In this document: piece after piece, positions 48,101 to 57,279 of the stretch
Layout: each line of letters starts with the position of its first letter
Position numbering within the stretch: the first letter of the stretch is position 1
IMG/VR virus record: IMGVR_UViG_3300044707_000932
Span: 35,073 to 99,072 of that record
Source: a virus
Direction: 5' to 3' (one strand)
DNA length: 64,000 nucleotides
Notes under the pieces: generated by a model
Told to the model about the DNA's origin: nothing
Database searches by the model: none
What the model saw: only the letters and a program-made list of their open reading frames with translations
Position numbers and translations under genes: made by a program

Positions 48101-49222
48101 TTATTTAATTTTCTGTTTTTCTGTACTACCTGGTTCTCTTCTGTAGATTGTACTACCACCATCAGGACTTTCATAAATCCAAGGGGTATTTAGTTCTACA
48201 TGGTCAACTTGTGACTTAATCCAAGTATAAGTCTTTTTTAATCCAATTGAAAGTGGTTGACTAACTTCCCACCCAATTTTTTCTCTGTAAAGTTTGTTAT
48301 CAGAATTTCTACCTTTGACACCAAGAGGACATTTAAATCCATATTTTTTTAAGAATTCTTCCCCTTGAAGATTTTCGATATTTATATCTTTTTTAGATAT
48401 TTTAATTACCATTTCCGCGAGTTGATTTATGGTTACCATTTCTTCACTCCCTATGTTAACGGGACCTGTAAAATCTGACTCCATGAGTCTTAGAACTGCT
48501 TCCACACATTCTTCAACAAATAAAAAGGAACGTGTTTGAGAGCCATCACCCCAAACCTCAATTGAGTCTCCATTTGCACTTTCGGCAACTTTTCTACACA
48601 TTGCCGCTGGTGATTTTTCTCTACCACCTCTCCAAGTTCCCTGAGGTCCAAATATGTTATGAAACCTAGCAATACGAACGTTTAAATTATAGTTTCTGTG
48701 GTATGCCAAGAATACTCTTTCGGAGAACAATTTTTCCCAACCATATTCTGAATCTGGATTAGCCGGATAAGCTGAACTTTCTTCACAGTTAGGATTATTT
48801 GGGTCAAGTTGGTTATGCTCAGGGTACATACATGCTGATGAAGAATAAAATACTTTACCAACCTTCTTTTTGACACATTCTCTAGCGACGTTAAGATTTA
48901 TGGTTGCTGAGTTATGCATAAGGTTTGCGTCATTTTCACCTGTGAAGATGTATAGAGCACCTCCCATATCAGCGGCTAATTGATAAACTTCATCAACACC
49001 CTCCTCGATTACCAAATCAACAACTTTGGGGTCCGTTAAATCACCCAAAATAAATTCATGACAAATTTCATCGTGAGAAAAATGTTCGTGTTTTTTGATA
49101 TCACAAATTCTTACGTGATTACCCTCATTTTTCAGTCTCTTAGCTAAATGTCCACCGATGAAACCACCTCCACCGAGAACAACTATTTTTTTACCTGTTG
49201 ATTGATTCTTCTGCAACTTCAT
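48101..49222 (-). CDS. GDP-mannose 3,5-epimerase-like extended SDR
   Basis: 373 aa. An NAD-binding GGGGFIGG motif (17-24), a VYQLAADMGGA segment, SSSACMYPEH, the YGWEK catalytic Tyr/Lys pair, and RFHNIFGPQGTWRGGREKSPAAMCRK followed by WGDGSQTRSF and VKGRNSDN. The last four blocks are hallmarks of plant-type GDP-mannose-3,5-epimerase, giving GDP-L-galactose or a related donor. It is cytosolic. It overlaps the methyltransferase gene upstream by 32 nt. Confidence 0.85.
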   Translation of the reverse strand: MKLQKNQSTGKKIVVLGGGGFIGGHLAKRLKNEGNHVRICDIKKHEHFSHDEICHEFILGDLTDPKVVDLVIEEGVDEVYQLAADMGGALYIFTGENDANLMHNSATINLNVARECVKKKVGKVFYSSSACMYPEHNQLDPNNPNCEESSAYPANPDSEYGWEKLFSERVFLAYHRNYNLNVRIARFHNIFGPQGTWRGGREKSPAAMCRKVAESANGDSIEVWGDGSQTRSFLFVEECVEAVLRLMESDFTGPVNIGSEEMVTINQLAEMVIKISKKDINIENLQGEEFLKKYGFKCPLGVKGRNSDNKLYREKIGWEVSQPLSIGLKKTYTWIKSQVDHVELNTPWIYESPDGGSTIYRREPGSTEKQKIK

Positions 49223-49826
49223 ATGTAATGTTCATTTTTTCGAAAATTTTATCGCAACTAATTTGATTAGAGCTCCAAGAATTTATAACTGATTCTTCAA
49301 AATATTCGGGGTTAACCCACCAATCCTCGAAATACATTTCCGGGTGTCTTGAGTGTGAGATATCACCACAAATTAATTTGTAACCTTTGGACTCCAGCAG
49401 TTGTCTTTGTGGTAATCTTTCTGCCTCATCGAAATGATTTCCTAAATAAGCGTCGTGTTCAATTGTTATGATTTTGAATTTGTAGTTGGTGTCAATTATT
49501 TTTTGAAGTAATTTGAATCTGTCTCCGCAACCTTCCATATCCAAGGTTAGATAATCAATAACTTCATTGTCATAGTAACCTTTTAGTAATTCATTATAAT
49601 CTTGATTAAGACAATCTGCTTGAATGAACTTACATCTGCGTTCTTTCCATTGATTACTGAAATCGATTATGTCCAAAGAAATACCGTCCCATCCATTTAA
49701 TTCGAGTAAGTAAGTATTGTTAATTTTTTTAGGTAGGGAGCATCCCAAATCAAGAAACTTACCTGGTTTACCTTGACTTATGTTATAAACAAATAAATCT
49801 TGACCGCACTGAGAATATGATTTCAT
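49191..49826 (-). CDS. FkbM-like SAM-dependent methyltransferase
   Basis: 211 aa. Motif I is GKFLDLGCSLPKK, acidic ribose-binding comes in ISLDIIDFSNQ, and DYLTLDMEGCGDRF is the FkbM-type motif (VKxDVEG class). The N-terminus SQCGQDLFVYN is also usual in the family. It may O-methylate sugars. It is embedded in the glycan operon. Confidence 0.75.
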   Translation of the reverse strand: MKSYSQCGQDLFVYNISQGKPGKFLDLGCSLPKKINNTYLLELNGWDGISLDIIDFSNQWKERRCKFIQADCLNQDYNELLKGYYDNEVIDYLTLDMEGCGDRFKLLQKIIDTNYKFKIITIEHDAYLGNHFDEAERLPQRQLLESKGYKLICGDISHSRHPEMYFEDWWVNPEYFEESVINSWSSNQISCDKIFEKMNITYEVAEESINR

Positions 49827-49838
49827 GTTTTTTATATT

Positions 49839-50447
49839 TTATTTTGATATTATTTTTCCTTTTTTTCTAAGGATAGTGAGACCATGGTTTTTTGGGATTG
49901 TCATCCACTCCCATTTATTTTTGTCTAACTCTTCAACTGCCCTATAGGGCCCACCAAGACCCCATTCACTTTTTTCGGGATAGTTGATTGGATTGAAGAA
50001 ATGTGGGTGACAACTGTGACCCATCAAATCGTGTAGTAATATGATTGTATTCTCATCACTAACCCTATCAATTTCTTCTAGTTCTGTTTTTACGTGAGGG
50101 TAGCTGTGCCAATCATCAACATAGATTATATCGTATTTTTCAGTATTTTTTTTCAAAAATTCTATGGCATCAGATTGTACAAATGTTTGATATTTTGTTA
50201 AATCTTCCGGAGCTTTCCAAACGGTTCTTGAAATATCTACTGAAGTTAGATGACCACCCAATACTTTACAGGCGACTAAAAAAGGGTAACTTGAACCCCC
50301 GTCTCTTACTCCAAGTTCCAATATTTTTTTGGCATTCATTTGAAGAGCGATTGAAAAAAAAGTTAAGACATGTTCGAAATATTGTTTCCCACCATCGTCT
50401 TTAGTTTTCAACGTTCTATTCATCAATTCGACTAAATAATTTTCCAT
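49839..50447 (-). CDS. class I methyltransferase (Methyltransf_24 / CmcI-like)
   Basis: 202 aa. KILELGVRDGGSSYPFLVA gives the SAM-binding motif, and LTSVDIS and DIIYVDDWHSYPHVKTELE show the DDxH metal-binding style of catechol-type O-methyltransferases and CmcI relatives. Its last codon and the following gene share one base, so translation is likely coupled. Confidence 0.75.
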   Translation of the reverse strand: MENYLVELMNRTLKTKDDGGKQYFEHVLTFFSIALQMNAKKILELGVRDGGSSYPFLVACKVLGGHLTSVDISRTVWKAPEDLTKYQTFVQSDAIEFLKKNTEKYDIIYVDDWHSYPHVKTELEEIDRVSDENTIILLHDLMGHSCHPHFFNPINYPEKSEWGLGGPYRAVEELDKNKWEWMTIPKNHGLTILRKKGKIISK

Positions 50448-51256
50448 TATATTTTTTTTATAATTTTATTTATTCCTTCTCTCAAAGATATTTTCGGTTT
50501 CCAATAATCGAGAATGTATGGGTCGGGTTCATTTTTTTTATTTTTCTGTACATCATCAGTTTCTGTAGAAGCTACTATTTCACAGGGTATGTATTCTTGA
50601 ATAATTTTAGCAACTTCTAAGATTGAATTCCATTCGAAACTAGTAATGTGAAGGTTTTTATTTCTATCTATATCATTGTAATTCAAAGATAATATTTCTA
50701 AAGCATTAGAACAATCTTCTGCATGTAAAAATTGTCTCACCTCGGAACCGTCAGTCAACATTTCTATTTTTCCTTGTTTGGCTTTGAGAATAAAATCAGT
50801 TATTACATGTGATTTTTCCAAATCATGTTCAGGTCCGTATACATTCCAAAATTTTACAGTCAAACCATTCAAAGATGTGGTACAAATTTCACCCATAGAT
50901 TTTAAAAGTCCATATGGGGAATAGGACATGTTTGCCATTTGTGAGGAGGCAAAAATAAAAGGTTTATTGAATTTTTTGATTGATTTGAATGTATGAAGAG
51001 TTAGTGCTAAATTGTTTTCAACAAATTCATATGTGTGTTGATACTTTTTTAAGTATCTTGAACCACCAACATCAAAGGCCAAAAACATCACGAAGTCGAC
51101 ATCTTTCATTATTGTATCAAGAACATCAGGAATTCTGAGGTCTTGTTTAGGGTCTTTGATGATGTCAAACTCGACCACCTCATGACCTTTATTTTTAAGA
51201 TATTGACATAATTCTAATCCTATTTGTCCTTCGGAACCTAAAACCAAATATTTCAT
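50447..51256 (-). CDS. NAD-dependent sugar epimerase/dehydratase (SDR)
   Basis: 269 aa, on the short side. NAD motif GSEGQIG (7-13), ASSQMAN at the serine site, SPYGLLKSMGE with the YxxxK pair, and FWNVYGPEH are usual extended-SDR landmarks. The C-terminal substrate domain is present. Its nucleotide-sugar substrate cannot be predicted. Confidence 0.8.
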   Translation of the reverse strand: MKYLVLGSEGQIGLELCQYLKNKGHEVVEFDIIKDPKQDLRIPDVLDTIMKDVDFVMFLAFDVGGSRYLKKYQHTYEFVENNLALTLHTFKSIKKFNKPFIFASSQMANMSYSPYGLLKSMGEICTTSLNGLTVKFWNVYGPEHDLEKSHVITDFILKAKQGKIEMLTDGSEVRQFLHAEDCSNALEILSLNYNDIDRNKNLHITSFEWNSILEVAKIIQEYIPCEIVASTETDDVQKNKKNEPDPYILDYWKPKISLREGINKIIKKI

Positions 51257-51259
51257 AAT

Positions 51260-51877
51260 TTATCTTTGAACAAAAATTCCACCCATAGAACCTCCATGGG
51301 TAATTTCAAATTTATAGTTGTATTTAATTATCCATTCAGTAAACGCTAATCTTTCATGTTCGTCAAAATCTTTGTTTCCTCCATGCCAATCATCAAATCT
51401 GATATATAATTTATTCCAATCACACTTTGTTACAAACTCTAAAGCTGACACCGTCGGTTCGTAAATGTCAACATCTATGTTGACTAAACTTATTTTCGAA
51501 ATTTCGTAGTCTGATGGTTTAGTCAGTTTATGAACATCACTGACAATCATTTTTACATTTTTGTATGGTGATAGTTTTTTTAAGGCCTCTTCCTTATTTT
51601 TTGGAATTCTATTGTTGTTAGCAAAAAGAGGATTTGATAAACTGAACATCCCTTCGGACCAATCTGCTGTTTCAGGTAAGGTTTTGTTAGATTTTTCTAA
51701 ACCCTCAAAATGGTCTACTGTGAATATTGTCTTATTCGGAAACGATTGAGAAAGTAAAATTGCTGATTCACAACTGAAGGTACCGAACTCCAATACGTCC
51801 CCTTGTGTTTCAAATTTTTTTACAAAACTAGATAAATCACTTAAAGAGCACGATTGTTTGTTTGGACTGGTGTTCAT
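51260..51877 (-). CDS. TylF-like O-methyltransferase
   Basis: 205 aa. VLEFGTFSCESAILLSQSF (SAM motif), FTVDHFEGLEKS (acidic second strand) and LVNIDVDIYEPTVSALEF fit the macrocin O-methyltransferase/TylF group, which methylates sugar hydroxyls. The start overlaps the fucosyltransferase stop by 4 nt. Confidence 0.7.
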   Translation of the reverse strand: MNTSPNKQSCSLSDLSSFVKKFETQGDVLEFGTFSCESAILLSQSFPNKTIFTVDHFEGLEKSNKTLPETADWSEGMFSLSNPLFANNNRIPKNKEEALKKLSPYKNVKMIVSDVHKLTKPSDYEISKISLVNIDVDIYEPTVSALEFVTKCDWNKLYIRFDDWHGGNKDFDEHERLAFTEWIIKYNYKFEITHGGSMGGIFVQR

Positions 51878-52707
51878 AGATTCTTAAGATAATTTTCGTA
51901 AATATAATCCTCAGCAATTTGAAGAGACATAGCAGCTTCAAAATTTTTTTGAATGTGAGGCATCATCGAATCATACTTTTCTCTTGACAGAGAAGACAAT
52001 GTTGGGTCATCCTCCAAAAATATAACTCCTCTTGGGTCAAAGTATTTTTCAACCACTTTTCTAGACCCCCAATAAACAGGAACCGTTCCGACGGCGAAAC
52101 AATCGGTTAATTTTTCTGTGAAATAAGTGTCTGAGTTATCGTTTTCTATTGCTACGGAGAACATATAGTCAACTAAACCATCTTCTTTGTCGTTTAATTG
52201 GTGAGGTCTTCCTGTACCGAATAGGTCAACTTTATCTTTTAATTTTTCAACCCAATTCAATCTGTTTTGGTGACCTCTTAACCATCCTTTTGTGGAGGCT
52301 ATCATTGAAACCAATTTGGTTTTTTCATGAATTTTTCTATTACGTTCCCAAATCCAAGGGACTGCGTTTGAAATTGTATAAGTGAAAGGGGCTCCGAGTT
52401 CTATCAAACTATCCACACAAGTGAAAATATACTTGTAATGTTCCTTCACCATGGGCAAATTCTCTAATAGAAATTTAATAGTTCCTTCATTCATTTGAGG
52501 TGATTCTAACAACCATCCAATTTTCTCTCTTGATGGGTCATTAAATCCCCAATCTTTGATGTAGTTATCCACATATACTGAAATCTTATATGGGTCTTGG
52601 GTGTCTCTTGACAACCATTTTAACGTTTTGGGATTATTTCTAGCTGAAGAACAATCGTAGTCCCCCCACCAATCTGATACTTTTCTAATTTTAGGTAATT
52701 CGCTCAT
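51874..52707 (-). CDS. GT10 fucosyltransferase
   Basis: 277 aa. The GT10 donor-site motif is plain: FSVAIENDNSDTYFTEKLTD followed by CFAVGTVPVYWGS. The N-terminal half contains ESPQMNEG and a later FGTGRPHQL. Enzymes of this family add L-fucose from GDP-fucose in alpha-1,3/1,4 linkage. A second, GT11-type fucosyltransferase lies next to it. Confidence 0.88.
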   Translation of the reverse strand: MSELPKIRKVSDWWGDYDCSSARNNPKTLKWLSRDTQDPYKISVYVDNYIKDWGFNDPSREKIGWLLESPQMNEGTIKFLLENLPMVKEHYKYIFTCVDSLIELGAPFTYTISNAVPWIWERNRKIHEKTKLVSMIASTKGWLRGHQNRLNWVEKLKDKVDLFGTGRPHQLNDKEDGLVDYMFSVAIENDNSDTYFTEKLTDCFAVGTVPVYWGSRKVVEKYFDPRGVIFLEDDPTLSSLSREKYDSMMPHIQKNFEAAMSLQIAEDYIYENYLKNL

Positions 52708-52710
52708 AAT

Positions 52711-53529
52711 TTAATTTTTTGGTTTCAGTTCACCGTTTATATATTCTACTTCTATTTTATTCCAATCAGGTTGAAACATATCCATGTAGTTTTGTGGTCC
52801 ACTTGGTCCAAACCATACAGATGGAACAAAAACTTTTTTATTTGGATTTTGGTTTAGGAAAGCCGCCCACCAAGAAAATGTAGAATTGGAAATGATATTT
52901 GATTTACAAAGTGACATTATCCACATATCGATGTAATCTTCCTCATTTATAAGTATCACATTATCACTCTTGAAATTTTCTAATAACCAGTTTTTATCAT
53001 CTCCGAAAAGAAATAGATGGTCGTAATTTCCGATAATGGTAAGTGCTTTGTCAATATATTCTTTGGAAACACTAGGATGAATGTGGGGGTTTTGTTTATA
53101 ATCACCAAATCTCACGTGTATCGAAACTGTGTTTTCTTGATTAAGTTGAGGATACTTCTCCTTAATTTGTTTGATGAACTCTTGCGTTGGTCCAAAATAT
53201 TCAATAACGTTTTTGTCGAATCCCAAAAAGTTTTTTCCGCTTTGGAAGTATCCTTCAAACACAGTGTTGCCTTCTACAGGATTCACATCAGAATATTCCC
53301 ATGGACCTTCGTGAACTTTTGTAAATCCATCTAAACTATCTATAAATTTAAGTTTTCTGAATACGTTGTCTCGATAATTCGAAGCGTCTCTACCTTGCAA
53401 GGGTGTCCATGATTTGGGTAAAAAAACTACCTCTCTATGATGTTTCCAAGATTGACAAAGGGCGTGAGCGGCTTGGAACATTTGATTTCCAAGTCCACCC
53501 ATCAGATTACAAGAAATTAAATTACTCAT
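52711..53529 (-). CDS. GT11 alpha-1,2-fucosyltransferase
   Basis: 272 aa from ATG 53529. An earlier in-frame ATG at 53580 lies inside the previous gene. Diagnostic motifs: LMGGLGNQMFQAA at the N-terminus, EGYFQSGKNF, VSIHVRFGDY (HxRxxDY) and SNSTFSWWAAFLN. It transfers fucose alpha-1,2 to galactose. The start overlaps the FkbM gene's stop (ATGA). Confidence 0.9.
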   Translation of the reverse strand: MSNLISCNLMGGLGNQMFQAAHALCQSWKHHREVVFLPKSWTPLQGRDASNYRDNVFRKLKFIDSLDGFTKVHEGPWEYSDVNPVEGNTVFEGYFQSGKNFLGFDKNVIEYFGPTQEFIKQIKEKYPQLNQENTVSIHVRFGDYKQNPHIHPSVSKEYIDKALTIIGNYDHLFLFGDDKNWLLENFKSDNVILINEEDYIDMWIMSLCKSNIISNSTFSWWAAFLNQNPNKKVFVPSVWFGPSGPQNYMDMFQPDWNKIEVEYINGELKPKN

Positions 53530-54152
53530 TTTTGAAATGTTGTGTTTTCCCAAGATTCCCAAACAAATGGATATTCCCATTTAAGTTTGAAACCAATTTG
53601 AGTTAATCCCTCTTGAATTTTTTTATGTCTCTCTTCATAGTTTTCACCCATTCTGTGGTACTGAACTTGAATATAGTTGAACTTTTGTAAAATACCTGAC
53701 TTAATCCATTCTTCCATAAGAGGGTACTCCTCCCCCTCGATATTAACCTGCATCAAATCTACCTTATCAATATTGTGTTTATCCAAATAATATTCTAAGG
53801 TGTGACATTTAACGGTTTGAAGGTTATTAGAATTCAAATAAGCGGATGTCGCATCACCATCAACCGCAAAAGACAACTCTTTTTCTTCTGTGGAAATACC
53901 AGCATTTTCAGTTTTGATTTTGTCTCTATTGTTTTTGAGGTAATAATCAAATTCTACAATCATTTTGTCGTAAAATTCTTTTATTGGTTCAATGACCAAA
54001 ACATTACAATTGAATTTAGTTGAAACTCTTTTAGTCCAAAGACCGTGAAAACCACCAAGTTCAATGACTTGAGAATTTTCATTTAAGGGATAATCTAATA
54101 CGAGAATATCGTCTCCTTTATCTGCTCTCCATTTTGCGTGTATTTCTGACAT
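53526..54152 (-). CDS. FkbM-family methyltransferase
   Basis: 208 aa. VIELGGFHGLWTKRVS (SAM motif), VLVIEPIKEFYDKM, NAGISTEEKELSF and VDLMQVNIEGEEYPLM (FkbM acidic motif) are all present in order. Likely a sugar O-methyltransferase capping the glycan. Confidence 0.85.
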   Translation of the reverse strand: MSEIHAKWRADKGDDILVLDYPLNENSQVIELGGFHGLWTKRVSTKFNCNVLVIEPIKEFYDKMIVEFDYYLKNNRDKIKTENAGISTEEKELSFAVDGDATSAYLNSNNLQTVKCHTLEYYLDKHNIDKVDLMQVNIEGEEYPLMEEWIKSGILQKFNYIQVQYHRMGENYEERHKKIQEGLTQIGFKLKWEYPFVWESWENTTFQK

Positions 54153-54155
54153 TAA

Positions 54156-54866
54156 TTATAATTTTTTATAAGGTGTTTTATTTCTGATTTTATTTGTTGT
54201 CTTCATGACATTTGTCATATTAACTTTATGGTCATTAATCGGATTAGATTCGTTGTAAATGTATAAAATATCTGTCAAAAATCTATAATGTTCCTCTCCT
54301 GACATTTCAAACATAGGAAACATAAATGCCAAGTCGCCGGCAACACTCCAAAAATTACCATCTTCATCTTTCAAATCAGAATCTTCAATTTTCTTCCACA
54401 GCCATGATTTCCATGTTCTCATATGTGAAAGAGTAAATGTTTGTTTTCTAACATCTGAAAATTGTTGTGGTGGTTTGGCAAATCCTGGCCTACCATCGTG
54501 ATACTTGAAAGAACCACTTGTCATCCAAACATTTGGGTCTTTGTAAATTTCATTAATAGTACTAAAAACGTTTGAGTTAGGTAACCAGTCATCACCATCA
54601 ACTTCAACACAAATTTCATCACCATCCAAACCTCTCCATCTTATTATTTGGTCATAGTTACCTGGTTGATGTAACTTACAGTGATTTTCAATTAACACAA
54701 ATCTATCATCCCCTTGAATAGTTTTTTTCACAATATCGACAGTTTTATCTGTAGACATATCGTCAGTTATAAAACATTTGAAATCTTTGAATCTCTGGCT
54801 CATTATAGACAATAATGACCTCTCGACGAAATTTTCACAGTTATATGTTGTAGTAAGAATTGTCAC
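54156..54866 (-). CDS. GT2 glycosyltransferase
   Basis: 236 aa. TILTTTYNCENFVERSLLS, CFITDDMSTDKTVDIVK and CVEVDGDDWLPN (DxD) are the GT2 landmarks; the acceptor half contains WKSWLWKKIED. Inverting transferase; the sugar donor is not predictable. Its stop overlaps the next gene by 4 nt. Confidence 0.85.
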   Translation of the reverse strand: MTILTTTYNCENFVERSLLSIMSQRFKDFKCFITDDMSTDKTVDIVKKTIQGDDRFVLIENHCKLHQPGNYDQIIRWRGLDGDEICVEVDGDDWLPNSNVFSTINEIYKDPNVWMTSGSFKYHDGRPGFAKPPQQFSDVRKQTFTLSHMRTWKSWLWKKIEDSDLKDEDGNFWSVAGDLAFMFPMFEMSGEEHYRFLTDILYIYNESNPINDHKVNMTNVMKTTNKIRNKTPYKKL

Positions 54867-56491
54867 GATAGTATTTTTATATATTCTTCTTTTATTTGTT
54901 TTGCTACTTTATCTGCGTGATATTTTTCCAAATCTGTGGGAGGTTCAAATTTTTGTTTTTCAATAATTCTACCCAAAGAATCAACTTTGAATATCCAACC
55001 AGGTTTACCACATAGCCATCCTTCAATTGTTGTACGACCTAATTGAATTCCAGCAGTTTCCTTACATTCTCTAATGTATTTTTCAACATCCCAAGTTGGA
55101 GGAAAATATTTCACATTTTCATACGATTTCAAAACGTCCAAGTAATTTCCTTTATTTTCACCCACAACCCATAACTCCATTCCATTTTCTTTAGTATATT
55201 CAATCAATTCTAATAAAGTTTCTCTTCTAAGATAGTCCAATGTTCCCACAAACAAAAGATAGTTTTTTTCTTCTTTAGCTATCTTAGAAAATTTGGTTTG
55301 GTCAACGGGATTATAAATTACTGAGATATTTGATTCGGGTATGTCGAAGTTGGTTTCTAAGTGTTCTTGTATCTCAGGTCTGATAGCAATGTATCTTTTT
55401 ATAGAATCGTGAATTACAGGGTTTTCTAATTCAATTACTTCTGAATGAATAGAACAAATTTTATCTATTTCAGGAAAAAATTGTAGAATTCTTTCTGTGA
55501 CTGGTTTATGTTGAATGTGTATAATATCGAAATCAGGTTCAAAGATTTTGTACATTGTGTTAGGCGTGGACTTAATTTTTCCTTGAGGAGAATCGAATTC
55601 CCAAACACCATCACCGAGTTTGAAACCGGGGGTTTCTTCAAATGAAAGTACTCTTATTCCATTCTTCCTTGCCAAATCAGTTAGGGGACCTCCGATTTGA
55701 GATAGGACAGTAACACTACAATTTAACTTCATCAAGTTTTTAGCCAACTCATACACATAAAGTTCCGACCCTGTAAATGTTCTGAAAAAAAGACATGAAA
55801 TTAGGACCTTCAATCTGTCAGTTTCTTTTATTTTTACTTTTATTGGAAAGTTGTTTTTATATTTTTCAACGAATAGTTTTCTATTGTCTTCCCATTGTTG
55901 GTTAGTCATCCCAATAGATTTGTGAGTGATTCTAATGTTTGTAATCACCCCTATCTTAACACCATTCAAGTAATTTTCAACACAGAATGGTAAGTCATAA
56001 AAATGGAACCCTGAAAAATCTTCAACGAAATTATTTTTGATTTTAGTTTTATCAACAGCAATAAAAACTCCGTCAACTAAGACAGTCTCTTTAATCTTAT
56101 TACCAAACTCTTCTGAATATTTTGAAGTCCATTTTTTTCCACCACTTTCGTGATTTACAACTCCAATCATTTTGTTTCTTTTTTCCCACCATTGACCACT
56201 ATTTGGTAAGATTGTAGTACCCGCTAAACCGATGATTCCATAATTTTCATTTTCAAAGTGTTTAACTAATTTGTAGTACCAACTTGTTGTATCGAAATAA
56301 ATGTCATCGTGAATGAACAAAACTAAATTTGTTTTAGATTCTGAAAGAATTTCGTTGTAAACTTGTGATAAGGATTTATCCCCGTTGTTTATTTTTTCTA
56401 TGACTTCTAATTTCTTGTACCCTGAACTTTTTTTCAAGTATTCAATGAATTCAGGTTTTGTACTTCTTGTTGAGTATCCTACAGTTAACAT
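54863..56491 (-). CDS. fused GT-A plus GT4 glycosyltransferase
   Basis: 542 aa. The first about 225 residues form a GT-A-like domain with NLVLFIHDDIYFD (DxD site), GIIGLAGT and VDGVFIAVDKTKI. The remaining about 315 residues form a GT-B/GT4 enzyme: FFRTFTGSELYVYELAKNL, SVIYNPVDQTKF, LLFVGTLDYLRRETLLELIEY and a C-terminal QLGRTTIEGWLCGKPG. Two transferases in one chain would add two successive sugars. No membrane helix. Confidence 0.8.
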   Translation of the reverse strand: MLTVGYSTRSTKPEFIEYLKKSSGYKKLEVIEKINNGDKSLSQVYNEILSESKTNLVLFIHDDIYFDTTSWYYKLVKHFENENYGIIGLAGTTILPNSGQWWEKRNKMIGVVNHESGGKKWTSKYSEEFGNKIKETVLVDGVFIAVDKTKIKNNFVEDFSGFHFYDLPFCVENYLNGVKIGVITNIRITHKSIGMTNQQWEDNRKLFVEKYKNNFPIKVKIKETDRLKVLISCLFFRTFTGSELYVYELAKNLMKLNCSVTVLSQIGGPLTDLARKNGIRVLSFEETPGFKLGDGVWEFDSPQGKIKSTPNTMYKIFEPDFDIIHIQHKPVTERILQFFPEIDKICSIHSEVIELENPVIHDSIKRYIAIRPEIQEHLETNFDIPESNISVIYNPVDQTKFSKIAKEEKNYLLFVGTLDYLRRETLLELIEYTKENGMELWVVGENKGNYLDVLKSYENVKYFPPTWDVEKYIRECKETAGIQLGRTTIEGWLCGKPGWIFKVDSLGRIIEKQKFEPPTDLEKYHADKVAKQIKEEYIKILS

Positions 56492-56661
56492 TAATTTAAT
56501 TTTTTTTCTTTAGCTTCTTTGATGATTTGGTGAGGAGTTTTTTCAGGATTGGTTTTTGATATTTTAATACATTCCAAAATAAACTCAGCTAAAATATGTT
56601 TTTTTTCTAATTTTTTAATTAGTTCTATCAAGGTGTCAAGGTTTTCGTAGAATTTTCCCAT
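56491..56661 (-). CDS. hypothetical 56-aa helical protein
   Basis: ATG 56661 to TAA 56491, sharing one base with the next ATG (TAATG). The protein starts MGKFYENLDTLIELIKKLE and ends in a Lys-rich helix (IIKEAKEKKLN). It fills the gap between dUTPase and the fused glycosyltransferase, and its coupling to the downstream gene supports it. Confidence 0.6.
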   Translation of the reverse strand: MGKFYENLDTLIELIKKLEKKHILAEFILECIKISKTNPEKTPHQIIKEAKEKKLN

Positions 56662-56670
56662 AAAAATAAT

Positions 56671-57279
56671 TTAAATACCCGTACTACCAAAACCATTGTC
56701 CCCTCGGTCAGTTTCTTCGAGCTCATCGACATTGATGAATTCTACATTCTTACCGTTGACTACAGGACACAAAACCCCTTGAGCGATTTTCATCCCTTTT
56801 TTTATTATAATAGGATGAGGGTTAGCATTGAAGATTGGTACTTTAATTTCCCCTGAATAACCTTGGTCTACAGTACCAGGGGAGTTTAAAACCATGATAC
56901 CTTGATTTATTGCTAAACCACTTTTGGTCCTTACTTGAATCTCATAACCTTCGTCAAATCTGAAAGATAATCCTGTTGGGATTAGATGCCTTCCGAATGG
57001 TGGTATTTCTACTTCGATTGTTGAATAAAAATCAAAACCGGAGTCGGAAGGATAGTTGTAAGATGGTAGAATGGCATCTTGGTTAACCTTTTTAACACGA
57101 ATTTCCTTAGTATTGAGATATGAATAAAACTCTTGGTCTAACTTTTCAGGGTCTGAATCCATTAGACGCATCAACTCAGAATCAGATTCTATTTCAGCAT
57201 TAGTCTCTTCCTTTAGTTTGTTCAAAAGTTCAATAATTTCATCTAAGGATAAATCCTCATTTTCTTGTTCGTTGTTCAT
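56671..57279 (-). CDS. dut: dUTPase with N-terminal extension
   Basis: 202 aa. All trimeric dUTPase motifs are seen: SDSGFDFYS (1), RTKSGLAIN (2), GTVDQGYSGEIKVP (3), an IAQGVLCPV (4) and DRGDNGFGSTG (5). The first about 65 residues are an acidic helical extension not found in the minimal enzyme. It hydrolyses dUTP to dUMP, protecting phage DNA from uracil. It overlaps the exonuclease stop by 4 nt. Confidence 0.93.
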   Translation of the reverse strand: MNNEQENEDLSLDEIIELLNKLKEETNAEIESDSELMRLMDSDPEKLDQEFYSYLNTKEIRVKKVNQDAILPSYNYPSDSGFDFYSTIEVEIPPFGRHLIPTGLSFRFDEGYEIQVRTKSGLAINQGIMVLNSPGTVDQGYSGEIKVPIFNANPHPIIIKKGMKIAQGVLCPVVNGKNVEFINVDELEETDRGDNGFGSTGI

